Below, piece by piece: positions 18,653 through 26,490 of a DNA stretch of 31,007 nt (its first letter is position 1; every line of letters begins with the position of its first letter). The stretch comes from Candidatus Rifleibacteriota bacterium (lineage in GTDB: Bacteria > Riflebacteria > Ozemobacteria > Ozemobacterales > Ozemobacteraceae). The stretch lies in the NCBI GenBank assembly GCA_029565415.1, contig JAKQOH010000001.1, positions 1 through 31,007 of the forward strand, read 5' to 3'. The notes beneath the pieces were generated by a model. The model was not told where the DNA came from and made no database searches. It saw only the letters and a list, made by a program, of their open reading frames with translations. Position numbers and translations under genes: made by a program.

Positions 18653-21561
18653 GATGCAACGAGGCTGGCGGCCGGTTCCGGCCTGGGTGTTCGGACGCAG
18701 GGCTGCGCGGTCTGCAGTTCGATTCGGGTCGCGATATTCCCGAGGACGCCCCGGCCGTACCTCTTCATCTTGTTTGTTTCGACGATACCGAGCGAACGGC
18801 CATCCTGGAACGGATGACGGCAACGGCCGAGCGGGAACTGACGGGATCCCGATTTCCGCTCGTGACCGGCCGTCTCGACGGTCACGACACGACGCTGCTG
18901 CGTCTGCCGTTCGGAGACAAGCCGGCCCTGCTGCTCGATGTCGCGCGTGCCCACCTCGCCGCCGTCCGGCCGGGGCTGGTCGTCTCGCTGGGTTCCGGCA
19001 TGGCGTTTTGCGACGATCTCCGGCCGGGGGACGTGATTGCGACACGCGTTGCCCTTCATGGAACCGAGCGGGTCGAGATTCCGCGGCCACCCCAGTTCGA
19101 GTCGCTTCGGCGCGGAGTTCCCTGCCGGATCCGCTTTCGGGAAGGGGTGGCCCTGACCGTGCCCACCTTCGTCGGATCACGGGATGAGCGGCAGAGGCTC
19201 CGCGACCGGTTTCCGGCCGCGGATATGGCGGAAATGGAGGATTTTCATCTCGCCCGCCTGTACCGCGATACCGGGATCGGATTCATCAGCCTGCGTGGGA
19301 TCACGGATGACGGGGACTTCGGCATGCATCTCGAACATCTCCGCCTCTCGATCGGGAACACCCTTCTCCTGGCCCGGCGGATGATGCGCCAGGCAACGAT
19401 GGATCGGCGGCTTTCGTTCATTCCCAACGCCTCGACACTCGACCTGCCATATAATATCATGATCTATACACCAGGCCGGCCGCTTTCGCTGCCGGCCGCG
19501 GTCCGTCTTTCCGGATCGGCCATACGCGGCTTTGCCCTTGGCCGTATCCTGCCGGACGGCGCACGTCTCGATATCGTGGTCGATGATGCGAATCCCCTTG
19601 GGCAGTGGGTCGAGGCGCCGGGTGGCCGTGCCGCCGTCGTCGAAACGACCGGCTGGATCTTTGTGGCAACTCCCGACACCCGCCATGCCCGGCTGATCGT
19701 CCGGCACGAGGCGCTGAGCGCCCCGCCGGGTGTCGTGCTCGACCGGATTCTCCGTCATACGGCGGCGACAGCCGTGCCCGAGCCCGCACCTGAGTCCCAG
19801 GGCATGGGCCTGCCCATGCTCGGGGGGGTGCATGTGCAGGGACTCAACTCGATTTCCGCCGAGCCCGAAGAGGGGCTGCTGGCTGCGACGACCCTCGAGG
19901 AGTGCCTCGAAAACGGGATTCCGGTCGTCGATTCCAACGAGGCGAGGCTCTGGGTATACCGGACGGCGAATGCCGACGAGACCTCGTATTTCGACCCTCC
20001 CTACGAACTGCCGATGCGGCTTCCCGGTCCGCCGGCACCGGGGACGAAGCTGATCGCCACCGGGCTGGGGCCGGCGATCGCGCCCGAAGCGGCGGGCGGC
20101 GCCGTGGCCGACACCCTGATGCTCGGGGACGAACAGGGCGGCCGCCTGGTGAGCTACCTCGAAGATCTGTGCGGAGAACCGTTCGGAGCCGAGGATGTGT
20201 TCCGGTATCCGGGGGTTGTCCAGCGCCTCGCGGCGGATCGGGCCGCTCTGAGCCGCATCGATCGCCGTGCCCTGCTGACCCTCGCCGGTCTGAACGCCCT
20301 GCGTTTCGATCCTGTCACGCTCCGGCGCATTTACTCCCCGGCCTATGACCGGTTTTTCCGGGGGTATTTCGTGCCGCGTCGGGAAACCCCGGCCCGTCTC
20401 AGCTACCTGATCCTATCCAGCCGCGGCTGCGGCAACCGGTGCAGCATCTGCTGCTCCGGGGGCTACCAGCCCTTCACGGCCCTTCGGCCGGAACTCGTGA
20501 TCGATTTGCTGAAGCGCATCCGGGACACCGTTGCGCTGGCACCCGGCGAGTTCGTCGACGTGTTTTTTCTGGACTCGTATTTCAACCGGGACCCGGACCG
20601 GATCGTGAAACTGGCACGGGGCATCACCGTCGAAGGTCTGAAGCCGTGGTTCGAATTCTATGTCCGGCACAGCGGCCTGTCCGGCTTCCTCCGCCGGCGT
20701 GCGCCCGGCCTGCCCGGAACCGTGCGGGACGATCTCGTCGCCGCCTACCGGGAACTGGGCATCGATGAAATAGTACTTGGTATTGATTCTTTCACCGACG
20801 AGTCGATCCGCCTTCTCAAGACCGACACCCTGCGGCTCGCCCTCGAGGGGGAACGGGCGCACCCGGCGTACACCTTCGACGAGATCCGGGCTGTTCTGAC
20901 CGCGATCGAGGAGGCGGGCATGGCGTCACGCTGTTTCCTGCTCATGAACAATCCGTTCGTGGGAGACGATGATCGGATCAGAACGTATTACCATCTGGCC
21001 CTGCTCGCTCTGACGCTGAGGCGATTCCGGATCGACCTCGAATCCTCGAGCCGGGTCAACGAACTGAAGCCCTTTCCCGGGGCACCGCTGGCCCGCGTGG
21101 CGGGCAGGATCGAGGGGGTCATCAGCAACGACCGGTTCGTGTACCGCTCGGGCCTCGGTCACATCGAGACCTGGCTCGAATTCGAGCGGTTCGGCGAACG
21201 GCGCGAAACACCCGCTTCCCGTCATCGGTTTCTTGTGAGCTGCCAGGAGTCGCGTGCCCGGTTGATGGGAAGGGTGCTGATGCTGTTGAAAAGCCCGTCC
21301 TGCGCAACATCGGGTGAGTCCGCCGAGGTGATACGGGTTGCCGGAGCGTTGCTCGGGCTCGAGCAGCTTTTGATGCCGGCGATTCGCCCCTGGCTCGACG
21401 AGTTTCGCGACCGGAGGGAAGCAGAACGGTTCCTGCGGGTGAGCACCGAGGAGCTTGCGAGTGTTTTTTCCCGCTGCTCGACCGAGCGGGAGCTTCGCGA
21501 CACCCCGTCTCGGCGATTTTTCCGCCTTCTCCGAGACGAATACGCGGGACTCGATGGGTGA
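18649..21561 (+). CDS. Fusion of MTA/SAH-nucleosidase-like domain to a radical SAM enzyme
   Basis: A 970-residue cytoplasmic protein. Residues about 35-255 resemble MTA/SAH nucleosidase (PNP/UDP phosphorylase fold): PGLVVSLGSGMAFCDDLRPG, then AEMEDFHLARLY with E197 in the place of the ribose-binding Glu, then SLRGITDDGD with D220 in the place of the catalytic Asp. Residues about 440-560 (GLGPAIAPEAAGG..ADTLMLGDEQGG) recall the region before the core in B12-binding-type radical SAM proteins, but no DxHxxG motif is seen. The radical SAM core has SRGCGNRCSICC, CX3CX2C with C594, C598 and C601 to hold a [4Fe-4S] cluster. The start is GTG 18649, with GGAGG (18637-18641) 7 nt upstream; it overlaps the lipoprotein stop (GTGA). 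The reaction is unknown. The nucleosidase could remove the by-product 5'-deoxyadenosine. Confidence 0.82.
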   Translation: MRCNEAGGRFRPGCSDAGLRGLQFDSGRDIPEDAPAVPLHLVCFDDTERTAILERMTATAERELTGSRFPLVTGRLDGHDTTLLRLPFGDKPALLLDVARAHLAAVRPGLVVSLGSGMAFCDDLRPGDVIATRVALHGTERVEIPRPPQFESLRRGVPCRIRFREGVALTVPTFVGSRDERQRLRDRFPAADMAEMEDFHLARLYRDTGIGFISLRGITDDGDFGMHLEHLRLSIGNTLLLARRMMRQATMDRRLSFIPNASTLDLPYNIMIYTPGRPLSLPAAVRLSGSAIRGFALGRILPDGARLDIVVDDANPLGQWVEAPGGRAAVVETTGWIFVATPDTRHARLIVRHEALSAPPGVVLDRILRHTAATAVPEPAPESQGMGLPMLGGVHVQGLNSISAEPEEGLLAATTLEECLENGIPVVDSNEARLWVYRTANADETSYFDPPYELPMRLPGPPAPGTKLIATGLGPAIAPEAAGGAVADTLMLGDEQGGRLVSYLEDLCGEPFGAEDVFRYPGVVQRLAADRAALSRIDRRALLTLAGLNALRFDPVTLRRIYSPAYDRFFRGYFVPRRETPARLSYLILSSRGCGNRCSICCSGGYQPFTALRPELVIDLLKRIRDTVALAPGEFVDVFFLDSYFNRDPDRIVKLARGITVEGLKPWFEFYVRHSGLSGFLRRRAPGLPGTVRDDLVAAYRELGIDEIVLGIDSFTDESIRLLKTDTLRLALEGERAHPAYTFDEIRAVLTAIEEAGMASRCFLLMNNPFVGDDDRIRTYYHLALLALTLRRFRIDLESSSRVNELKPFPGAPLARVAGRIEGVISNDRFVYRSGLGHIETWLEFERFGERRETPASRHRFLVSCQESRARLMGRVLMLLKSPSCATSGESAEVIRVAGALLGLEQLLMPAIRPWLDEFRDRREAERFLRVSTEELASVFSRCSTERELRDTPSRRFFRLLRDEYAGLDG

Positions 21562-21634
21562 CGGCAAGAGGGTGTGGAGACGGCAATACGGGGAAGTTGC
21601 CCCGGATACGAGGATGATGGGAAGGAGCGTTCCG

Positions 21635-23176
21635 ATGATGCGGACACACGTATGCGAGATGATGAGGGGAAAGGCCGGGCGGATCGTCGCCCTCCTCCTG
21701 CTGGTGTTGCTGGTGTCGTTGCCGGCAGCCGGCCAGAGGCTTCGGACGCCGTCCGACTTCGCCTACGACCGGCTGATCGCCTCATGGCCGATGCTCGCCG
21801 AAGTGACGCGCATGGCGGAAAAGCACGGGGCAACGCTGGGTCTTTACGGCGGAACCATTCGTGACCTGTATCTCGGAAGACCCTTCACCCCGATATCGGA
21901 TATCGATATCATGTACAATAGTTCCGACCGGAACTTCACGGCCTTTCGGGATGAGCTGATGATGTACAACCGCAACCTGAAGGGCGGTCTGCCGAAGCCG
22001 GATTTCCATTTCGATCTCGCCGACATGGAGAACGAGAACGCCCGGCAGCATCTCTATCACAACATCGGCATCACCGCCACGAAGGTCGGCGTGATGCGCG
22101 ACAACGGGCTGAAGGATCCGACCGGCCACGGCATCGAGGATCTGCGGAACCGGGTGTTCCGCTACTGGCCGCCGCGCCGCGACGTGATCGAGCCCGAGAA
22201 TATCGGCCGGTTCGTCCGGGATCTGGCGCGGCTGCACACGTTCCGTCGGGACGAGGCGACGATCGGTCTGATGCGCCGTTCCCTGGCGGCCTGTGCCGAT
22301 CCCACGACGGATGCCGGTCGCCGCATGATGGCTGCCGCACGCCACTGTCGCACGATGACGAAGCCGGGGGAGCTGCTCACGTTTCCGATGCTGATCAACG
22401 ACTCCCGCTCAGATCTCCGCTTCCTGCACAACAACCAACCCGAGCGTCTGACGCGCAGCTTTCCCTTCGACATGCTGTTTTTCGATCTGTTCCGCACCGT
22501 GACCCAGGCGGATGACATGGAGAGCATGCGGGAGGTGTTCGCGACGCTCGGCGTTCCGGAGATGCTGTCGCGGCTGGGGTTCGCCTCGGAAAGCGCCGTG
22601 CTCATGGATCCGGCCCTGTCCCGGGAGGAGCTGTTCGACCGGTTCGCCTTTCCCGGCCATGCCCCGAAATCCCCCCTGGCGGCGGAATCGTTCGAGGCTG
22701 TCTGGGAGAGCACCCTTCGCCGGTACAACTATCGCGTCCTGTTCGACATGCTCATCTCGGACCTGAGAGAGGGAAGCCACGAGCGTCTCTGGCTGTCGCT
22801 CCGCAAGGAGGACTTTCTCAAGCCCTCGTCGTATGCGCTGCTCAATCCCGGGGATGATTACCGGGAGATGATTCTGGGCTTTCTCGACGCCGACTTCAAC
22901 ATCGGGGTGTTGCCGCGGGCATCGGCCACGCGCAGCCTCGACTGGTTCGTGCGCACGTATCTGCCGCTCGGGAACACCACGCTCCGGCCCGTTGCCCTTC
23001 CGGCCCCCGGAACAGCCGTTCCCTCCGGCATCCGGGCGGGATATACCCCGAGATCCTGGCGATCGACCGGTTTGCGCCCCATTCCCTCGTCAATCTCGAC
23101 GGGTATCTCGAGATCCAGACGGGGCCCGAACTTGCCCCCCTGCAGCTCGATCCTCGGTGTCATTGGGCGTTGCTGA
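21635..23176 (+). CDS. Secreted nucleotidyltransferase-like protein, 5' part of a frameshifted gene
   Basis: The start ATG 21635 is chosen because AAGGAG (21622-21627) lies 7 nt upstream; the in-frame ATG 21554 overlaps the previous gene. IVALLLLVLLVSLPAAG at residues 17-33 is a Sec signal peptide. LGLYGGTIRDLYLGRP at 69-83 followed by SDIDIMYN (D89, D91) is the head motif of the CCA-adding enzyme/poly(A) polymerase class, and a following RFVRDLARLHTFRRD segment resembles its second domain. Such enzymes normally act in the cytoplasm, so export is odd. From about residue 471 the reading turns into S/R/P-rich nonsense, while good protein continues in another frame. The visible stop TGA (23174-23176) is therefore probably artificial. 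The substrate is unknown. Confidence 0.7.
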   Translation: MMRTHVCEMMRGKAGRIVALLLLVLLVSLPAAGQRLRTPSDFAYDRLIASWPMLAEVTRMAEKHGATLGLYGGTIRDLYLGRPFTPISDIDIMYNSSDRNFTAFRDELMMYNRNLKGGLPKPDFHFDLADMENENARQHLYHNIGITATKVGVMRDNGLKDPTGHGIEDLRNRVFRYWPPRRDVIEPENIGRFVRDLARLHTFRRDEATIGLMRRSLAACADPTTDAGRRMMAAARHCRTMTKPGELLTFPMLINDSRSDLRFLHNNQPERLTRSFPFDMLFFDLFRTVTQADDMESMREVFATLGVPEMLSRLGFASESAVLMDPALSREELFDRFAFPGHAPKSPLAAESFEAVWESTLRRYNYRVLFDMLISDLREGSHERLWLSLRKEDFLKPSSYALLNPGDDYREMILGFLDADFNIGVLPRASATRSLDWFVRTYLPLGNTTLRPVALPAPGTAVPSGIRAGYTPRSWRSTGLRPIPSSISTGISRSRRGPNLPPCSSILGVIGRC

Positions 23177-24180
23177 TGGGGGATGCCCGGGAAGCCGCGG
23201 CGTATCTCGCATCGCGCGGGTGCACCAGGGCGTTCGACGTGAATGCGTGCGGCTTCAACCGTCGCCGGAAGACCATGATGGGGACGATACAGGGTGGTGA
23301 AAAAGTATATATCGTAGAATATGGATTCTACACGGACGACCAGCTGTTGAACCACGAGGCGCGCGTCTATTTCCTCCGGCGGGGCCGCGGACCGGCCGTC
23401 GACCGGAATATCGAGACGCTGCGCCGGCCCGGGGCGGCCCTTCCCGTTGCCGATGCCGTCGAACGGTTCCTGAAAGAGCTCGGGGAGCCGGTTCGCGTCT
23501 TTTTCGTCGGTTTCTCAACGCCGCTGAAACGTCATCTCGTGGAGCAGCGGCTGGTGCGGATCGGCGACATCGAACTGCGGGTGGGCCGGCTGCCGCTATC
23601 GGAACGGGATCGGCCGCTCGTGATCGCCCTTTCCGGCTTTGGGGCGAACTACGGAACTCTGCCGGCACGTCTCCTCGGACATCTTGCCCGTCGGGGACTC
23701 AGGGCCGTGGTCGCGGTCGGAACCGGCGGCGGGCTGCATCGGGGGATCACGCGGCGATTCGGCTGGGTGGCCCCTTCCAGAATCTTTCATGCCGGTGCCG
23801 CTTCCGGGGCTGATTCTCCGGAGATCGTCGTGGACAACGCCGCAGCGGGGCTGCGGTTGCCCGGGGCCGTCTCCTACGCCCGGCATGCGACCGTTCCGAC
23901 AGTCCTGGCAGAAACCCAGCCCCGCATCGGCGAACTGCGCTACCGGCGAACGCTTTCCGTCGATTGCGAACAGTATCATCTTGCCTCATTCCTTCGCCGG
24001 CATGCCCCGTCGGTCATCTTTTACGGTCTCGTGAACATCACGGATTTCCCGATGGGCGACGAGTCGGAACGGGCTTCGGCGGGCCCCGGCATCACGCTGG
24101 AAAACTCGCCGGACCAGGCAAAAGCGGTAGAAGAAGCTCTGACGCGGATCATCGACGATCTTCGCAGGCGCTTCCGATAA
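23176..24180 (+). CDS. Nucleosidase-like domain, 3' part of the frameshifted gene
   Basis: This frame encodes about 335 residues from ATG 23176, but sensible protein in the same frame begins earlier, near 23041 (YPEILAIDRFAPHSLVNLDG), and there is no Shine-Dalgarno before 23176. The C-terminal 200 residues or so resemble the nucleosidase fold: RDRPLVIALSGFGANYGTLP, then AVVAVGTGGGLHRGI, then SVDCEQYHLASFL and NITDFPMGDE, which match the ribose-binding Glu and catalytic Asp positions of MTA/SAH nucleosidase. The preceding 120 residues are unrecognised. Adding one base near 23046-23049 joins it to the upstream signal peptide/nucleotidyltransferase part as one 848-residue protein. Alternatively, TGATG at 23174-23178 could allow coupled re-initiation. 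Confidence 0.7.
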   Translation: MGDAREAAAYLASRGCTRAFDVNACGFNRRRKTMMGTIQGGEKVYIVEYGFYTDDQLLNHEARVYFLRRGRGPAVDRNIETLRRPGAALPVADAVERFLKELGEPVRVFFVGFSTPLKRHLVEQRLVRIGDIELRVGRLPLSERDRPLVIALSGFGANYGTLPARLLGHLARRGLRAVVAVGTGGGLHRGITRRFGWVAPSRIFHAGAASGADSPEIVVDNAAAGLRLPGAVSYARHATVPTVLAETQPRIGELRYRRTLSVDCEQYHLASFLRRHAPSVIFYGLVNITDFPMGDESERASAGPGITLENSPDQAKAVEEALTRIIDDLRRRFR

Positions 24181-24195
24181 AAGAGAGGACGATAT

Positions 24196-25425
24196 ATGAG
24201 ATATGGTATCATTCCTTTGGCTTCATCCATTCACGACCCGGAACGGGTCAAGGCGACGATCCGACAGCTCGTCGGGGTGCTCGGGGCGTCGCTGGACATC
24301 CGCGAGGTCATCCCGTCGGACCGCGCCAATGTAGATGTTCTGCTCGTCGCGATCCTCACCGGGGGCACGGAGCACGCGTTCCGGAATCTGTATCGCAGTC
24401 TCGCCGACGGCTCGCAGTCCGTGACCCTGGTGACACTTCCCCATTCCAACTCCCTGCCCGCCGGTCTCGAGATCCTTGCCTGGCTCGAGTCCCAGGGCGT
24501 GACCAGCGCCCGGCTGTTGCATGGAACTCCGGAAGAGATCGCCGACGCCGTCCAACGGCGCGGGGCTGCATTGATGCTGCGCAGCCAACTGGATGCCACG
24601 CGCATCGGGGTGGTGGGCACCCCGTCCGACTGGCTGATCGCGAGCCACGTCGATCGGCAGTTGGCCCGCCAGCGCTTCGGCGTCGACATGCGCGAGATAC
24701 CGATCGAGGAGGTTCACGATGCCTGGCATTCCCTCTCGGAAACCGATGTCGAGGTGGCCCGGGCGGGTTTCGAGACGCCTGCGGGGATCGTCGAACCATC
24801 CGAGAATGATCGCGACTCGGCTGCCCGCCTCTATGCCGCGATGCGCCGCCTCGTCGACCGGCACGGGCTTTCCGCCGTCACGCTGCGCTGTTTCGATCTT
24901 CTCAAGACTCCGGGGACGACGGGGTGTCTCGCCCTGTCGCGGCTCAATGACGAGGGGGTGACGGCGGGCTGTGAGGGGGATGTGCCGGCCCTGCTCACGA
25001 TGCACATCCATCGGCTGCTGAGCGGCCATGCTTCGTTCATGGCCAACCCATCACAGTTTGCCGGGGACGAGATCGTTTTCGCCCACTGCACCGTGGCCTG
25101 TTCTATGGTGACAGATATACGATGGCGGTCCCACTTCGAGTCGGGCATCGGCATCGGCGTGGCCGGGACGTTCTCCCCCGGCATGATGACGGTGGCCCGG
25201 CTGGGCGGGCCCGATGCGGGCCGGCTCTTCATTGCCGAAGGCGAGGTGCGGCCTCATGAACACCGGGAAGACCTCTGCCGGACGCAGGTCCGGCTGCGCC
25301 TCCCGGGGGTTGCGGAACTGCTTTCACGGAACCCGCTCGGGAATCACCATATCCTTGCCCGAGGCGCCTGGAAACAGACCTGGCTCGAATCCCTCGCCCC
25401 TTTCGACATTACCATCGTTTCGTGA
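24196..25425 (+). CDS. L-fucose/L-arabinose isomerase-like protein
   Basis: A 409-residue cytoplasmic protein resembling the fucose isomerase-like superfamily. The C-terminal half has the typical run PALLTMHIHRLLSGHASFM, then ANPSQFAGDEIVFAHCTVAC, then SHFESGIGIGVAGTFSPG and LSRNPLGNHHILARG, with the metal-ligand Glu/Asp/His region expected for ketol isomerases. The N-terminal half is a Rossmann-like part (VDVLLVAILTGGTEHAF). GAGAGGA lies about 8 nt before ATG 24196, 15 bp after the nucleosidase-like gene, so it is the last gene of the unit. An aldose/ketose (perhaps deoxypentose) isomerase is possible, but many members of this group are uncharacterised and may not be isomerases. Confidence 0.8.
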   Translation: MRYGIIPLASSIHDPERVKATIRQLVGVLGASLDIREVIPSDRANVDVLLVAILTGGTEHAFRNLYRSLADGSQSVTLVTLPHSNSLPAGLEILAWLESQGVTSARLLHGTPEEIADAVQRRGAALMLRSQLDATRIGVVGTPSDWLIASHVDRQLARQRFGVDMREIPIEEVHDAWHSLSETDVEVARAGFETPAGIVEPSENDRDSAARLYAAMRRLVDRHGLSAVTLRCFDLLKTPGTTGCLALSRLNDEGVTAGCEGDVPALLTMHIHRLLSGHASFMANPSQFAGDEIVFAHCTVACSMVTDIRWRSHFESGIGIGVAGTFSPGMMTVARLGGPDAGRLFIAEGEVRPHEHREDLCRTQVRLRLPGVAELLSRNPLGNHHILARGAWKQTWLESLAPFDITIVS

Positions 25426-25435
25426 ACGAAAGAAA

Positions 25436-25533
25436 TCCACAGATGACGCAGATGAACACAGATATTGACCCGTACAGAAAAGAACATCCAGAACACTCCT
25501 GATCATCTGCGCCATCTGTGTCATCTGCGGATG
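25436..25533. repeat. Inverted pair of CAGATGACGCAGAT dispersed repeats
   Basis: CCACAGATGACGCAGATG at 25438-25455 and, after about 45 bases, the inverted form ATCATCTGCGCCATCTGTG followed by TCATCTGCGGATGG at 25502-25535 make a large imperfect hairpin. It fills the gap between two convergent genes and is well placed to be a bidirectional terminator. The same element occurs at 305-338 and 486-515. Confidence 0.75.
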
Positions 25534-25537
25534 GCTG

Positions 25538-26293
25538 TTACGTCGTCTTTTTCGCTTTGCCCTGGTTGGCGACGGCTTCCATGGCTTTGGCGACTTCGGC
25601 GGGGTCGCCGAGATAATAGTGCTTGATGGGTTTGAGCTGGGCGTCGAGCTCGTAGACGAGCGGCATGCCGGTCGGGATGTTCAGCTCGGTGATCTCGGCC
25701 TCGGACACATTGTCGAGGTGCTTGACCAGCGCGCGCAGGCTGTTCCCGTGGGCGGCGATCAGCACCTTCTTCCCTGATTTGATAATGGGAGCTATTGTTT
25801 CGCTCCAGTAAGGGAGGAACCGGGCGACGGTCTCCTTCAGGCTCTCGGTGAGCGGCAGATCGGCCTTCGCCAGGTCGCGGTATCGCGGGTCATGGCCGGG
25901 GAACCGCTCGTCCGCCGGTTCGAGCGCCGGCGGCATCGTGTCGTAACTGCGCCGCCAGATCAGCACCTGCTTGTCGCCATACTTCGCGGCCGTTTCCGCC
26001 TTGTTCAGCCCCTGCAGGGCGCCGTAATGTCGCTCATTCAGCCGCCAGTTGCGATGCACCGGGATCCACATCAGGTCCATCTCGTCGAGCGTGATCCACA
26101 GCGTGCGGATGGCCCGCTTGAGCACCGAGGTGTACGCCACGTCGAACGTGAACCCCTTCTCCTTCAGGATGCGCCCGGCCTTGTGAGCCTCATCGACGCC
26201 CTTTTCCGACAGATCGACATCCGTCCAGCCCGTGAACCTGTTCTCCTTGTTCCAGGCGCTCTCCCCATGACGCAACAATACAACCGTATACAT
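25538..26293 (-). CDS. gpmA: 2,3-bisphosphoglycerate-dependent phosphoglycerate mutase
   Basis: This 251-residue glycolytic enzyme interconverts 3- and 2-phosphoglycerate. [20 protein letters not shown] at the N terminus holds the phospho-histidine H9. [29 protein letters not shown] and [16 protein letters not shown] are classic dPGM motifs. The length equals that of E. coli GpmA (250). GGGAGGA lies about 5 nt before ATG 26293. A perfect TATAAT sits on this strand at 26339-26334. The gene is divergent from the methyltransferase operon and convergent with the isomerase-like gene. The last residues (QGKAKKTT) form a basic tail. Confidence 0.97.
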   Translation of the reverse strand: MYTVVLLRHGESAWNKENRFTGWTDVDLSEKGVDEAHKAGRILKEKGFTFDVAYTSVLKRAIRTLWITLDEMDLMWIPVHRNWRLNERHYGALQGLNKAETAAKYGDKQVLIWRRSYDTMPPALEPADERFPGHDPRYRDLAKADLPLTESLKETVARFLPYWSETIAPIIKSGKKVLIAAHGNSLRALVKHLDNVSEAEITELNIPTGMPLVYELDAQLKPIKHYYLGDPAEVAKAMEAVANQGKAKKTT

Positions 26294-26313
26294 GCGATCC
26301 TCCCATTATTTTC

Positions 26314-26341
26314 TTGAAATAGTGCTTTACGAGATTATATC
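26314..26341 (+). promoter_or_regulatory. Putative divergent overlapping promoters of the hsdM operon and gpmA
   Basis: On the plus strand, TTGAAA (26314-26319) and TATATC (26336-26341) are 16 bp apart and point to the methyltransferase operon. On the minus strand, TATAAT occupies 26339-26334, with a TTTATA -35-like hexamer 18 bp upstream, and points to gpmA. The two -10 regions overlap, so polymerase could probably serve only one side at a time. Confidence 0.5.
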
Positions 26342-26404
26342 AAAGAATACAACCCCGTATAAACCCGTCTTGGTTTTGGGATGGGAGCGTGGTATTCTTT
26401 GATA
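26338..26404. promoter_or_regulatory. 13-bp inverted repeat, candidate operator
   Basis: TATCAAAGAATAC (26338-26350) and GTATTCTTTGATA (26392-26404) are exact inverted copies 41 bp apart. The left arm overlaps the -10 elements of both divergent promoters, and the right arm lies in the 5' leader of the methyltransferase operon. It could bind a regulator or fold as a leader hairpin. Confidence 0.6.
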
Positions 26405-26445
26405 CCACCCAGCGGGCCTGGTTCGGGGTCGTTGGGGCATTGGCC

Positions 26446-26490
26446 ATGAAGTCGAACAATGAGACGGTCAGACAAGGACAGCGAGCATGA
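26446..26490 (+). CDS. Possible 14-codon upstream ORF before hsdM
   Basis: ATG 26446 opens MKSNNETVRQGQRA and stops at TGA 26488-26490, which overlaps the hsdM start as ATGA. No good Shine-Dalgarno is seen in front of it. The overlap matches the coupling used between all later genes of the operon, but it may be chance. Confidence 0.25.
   Translation: MKSNNETVRQGQRA

Noticed and set aside
18649..21561. tRNA methylthiotransferase (MiaB/RimO type) for the radical SAM gene
   Set aside because: There is no N-terminal UPF0004 domain with three further cysteines and no TRAM domain; the nucleosidase-like N terminus does not fit.
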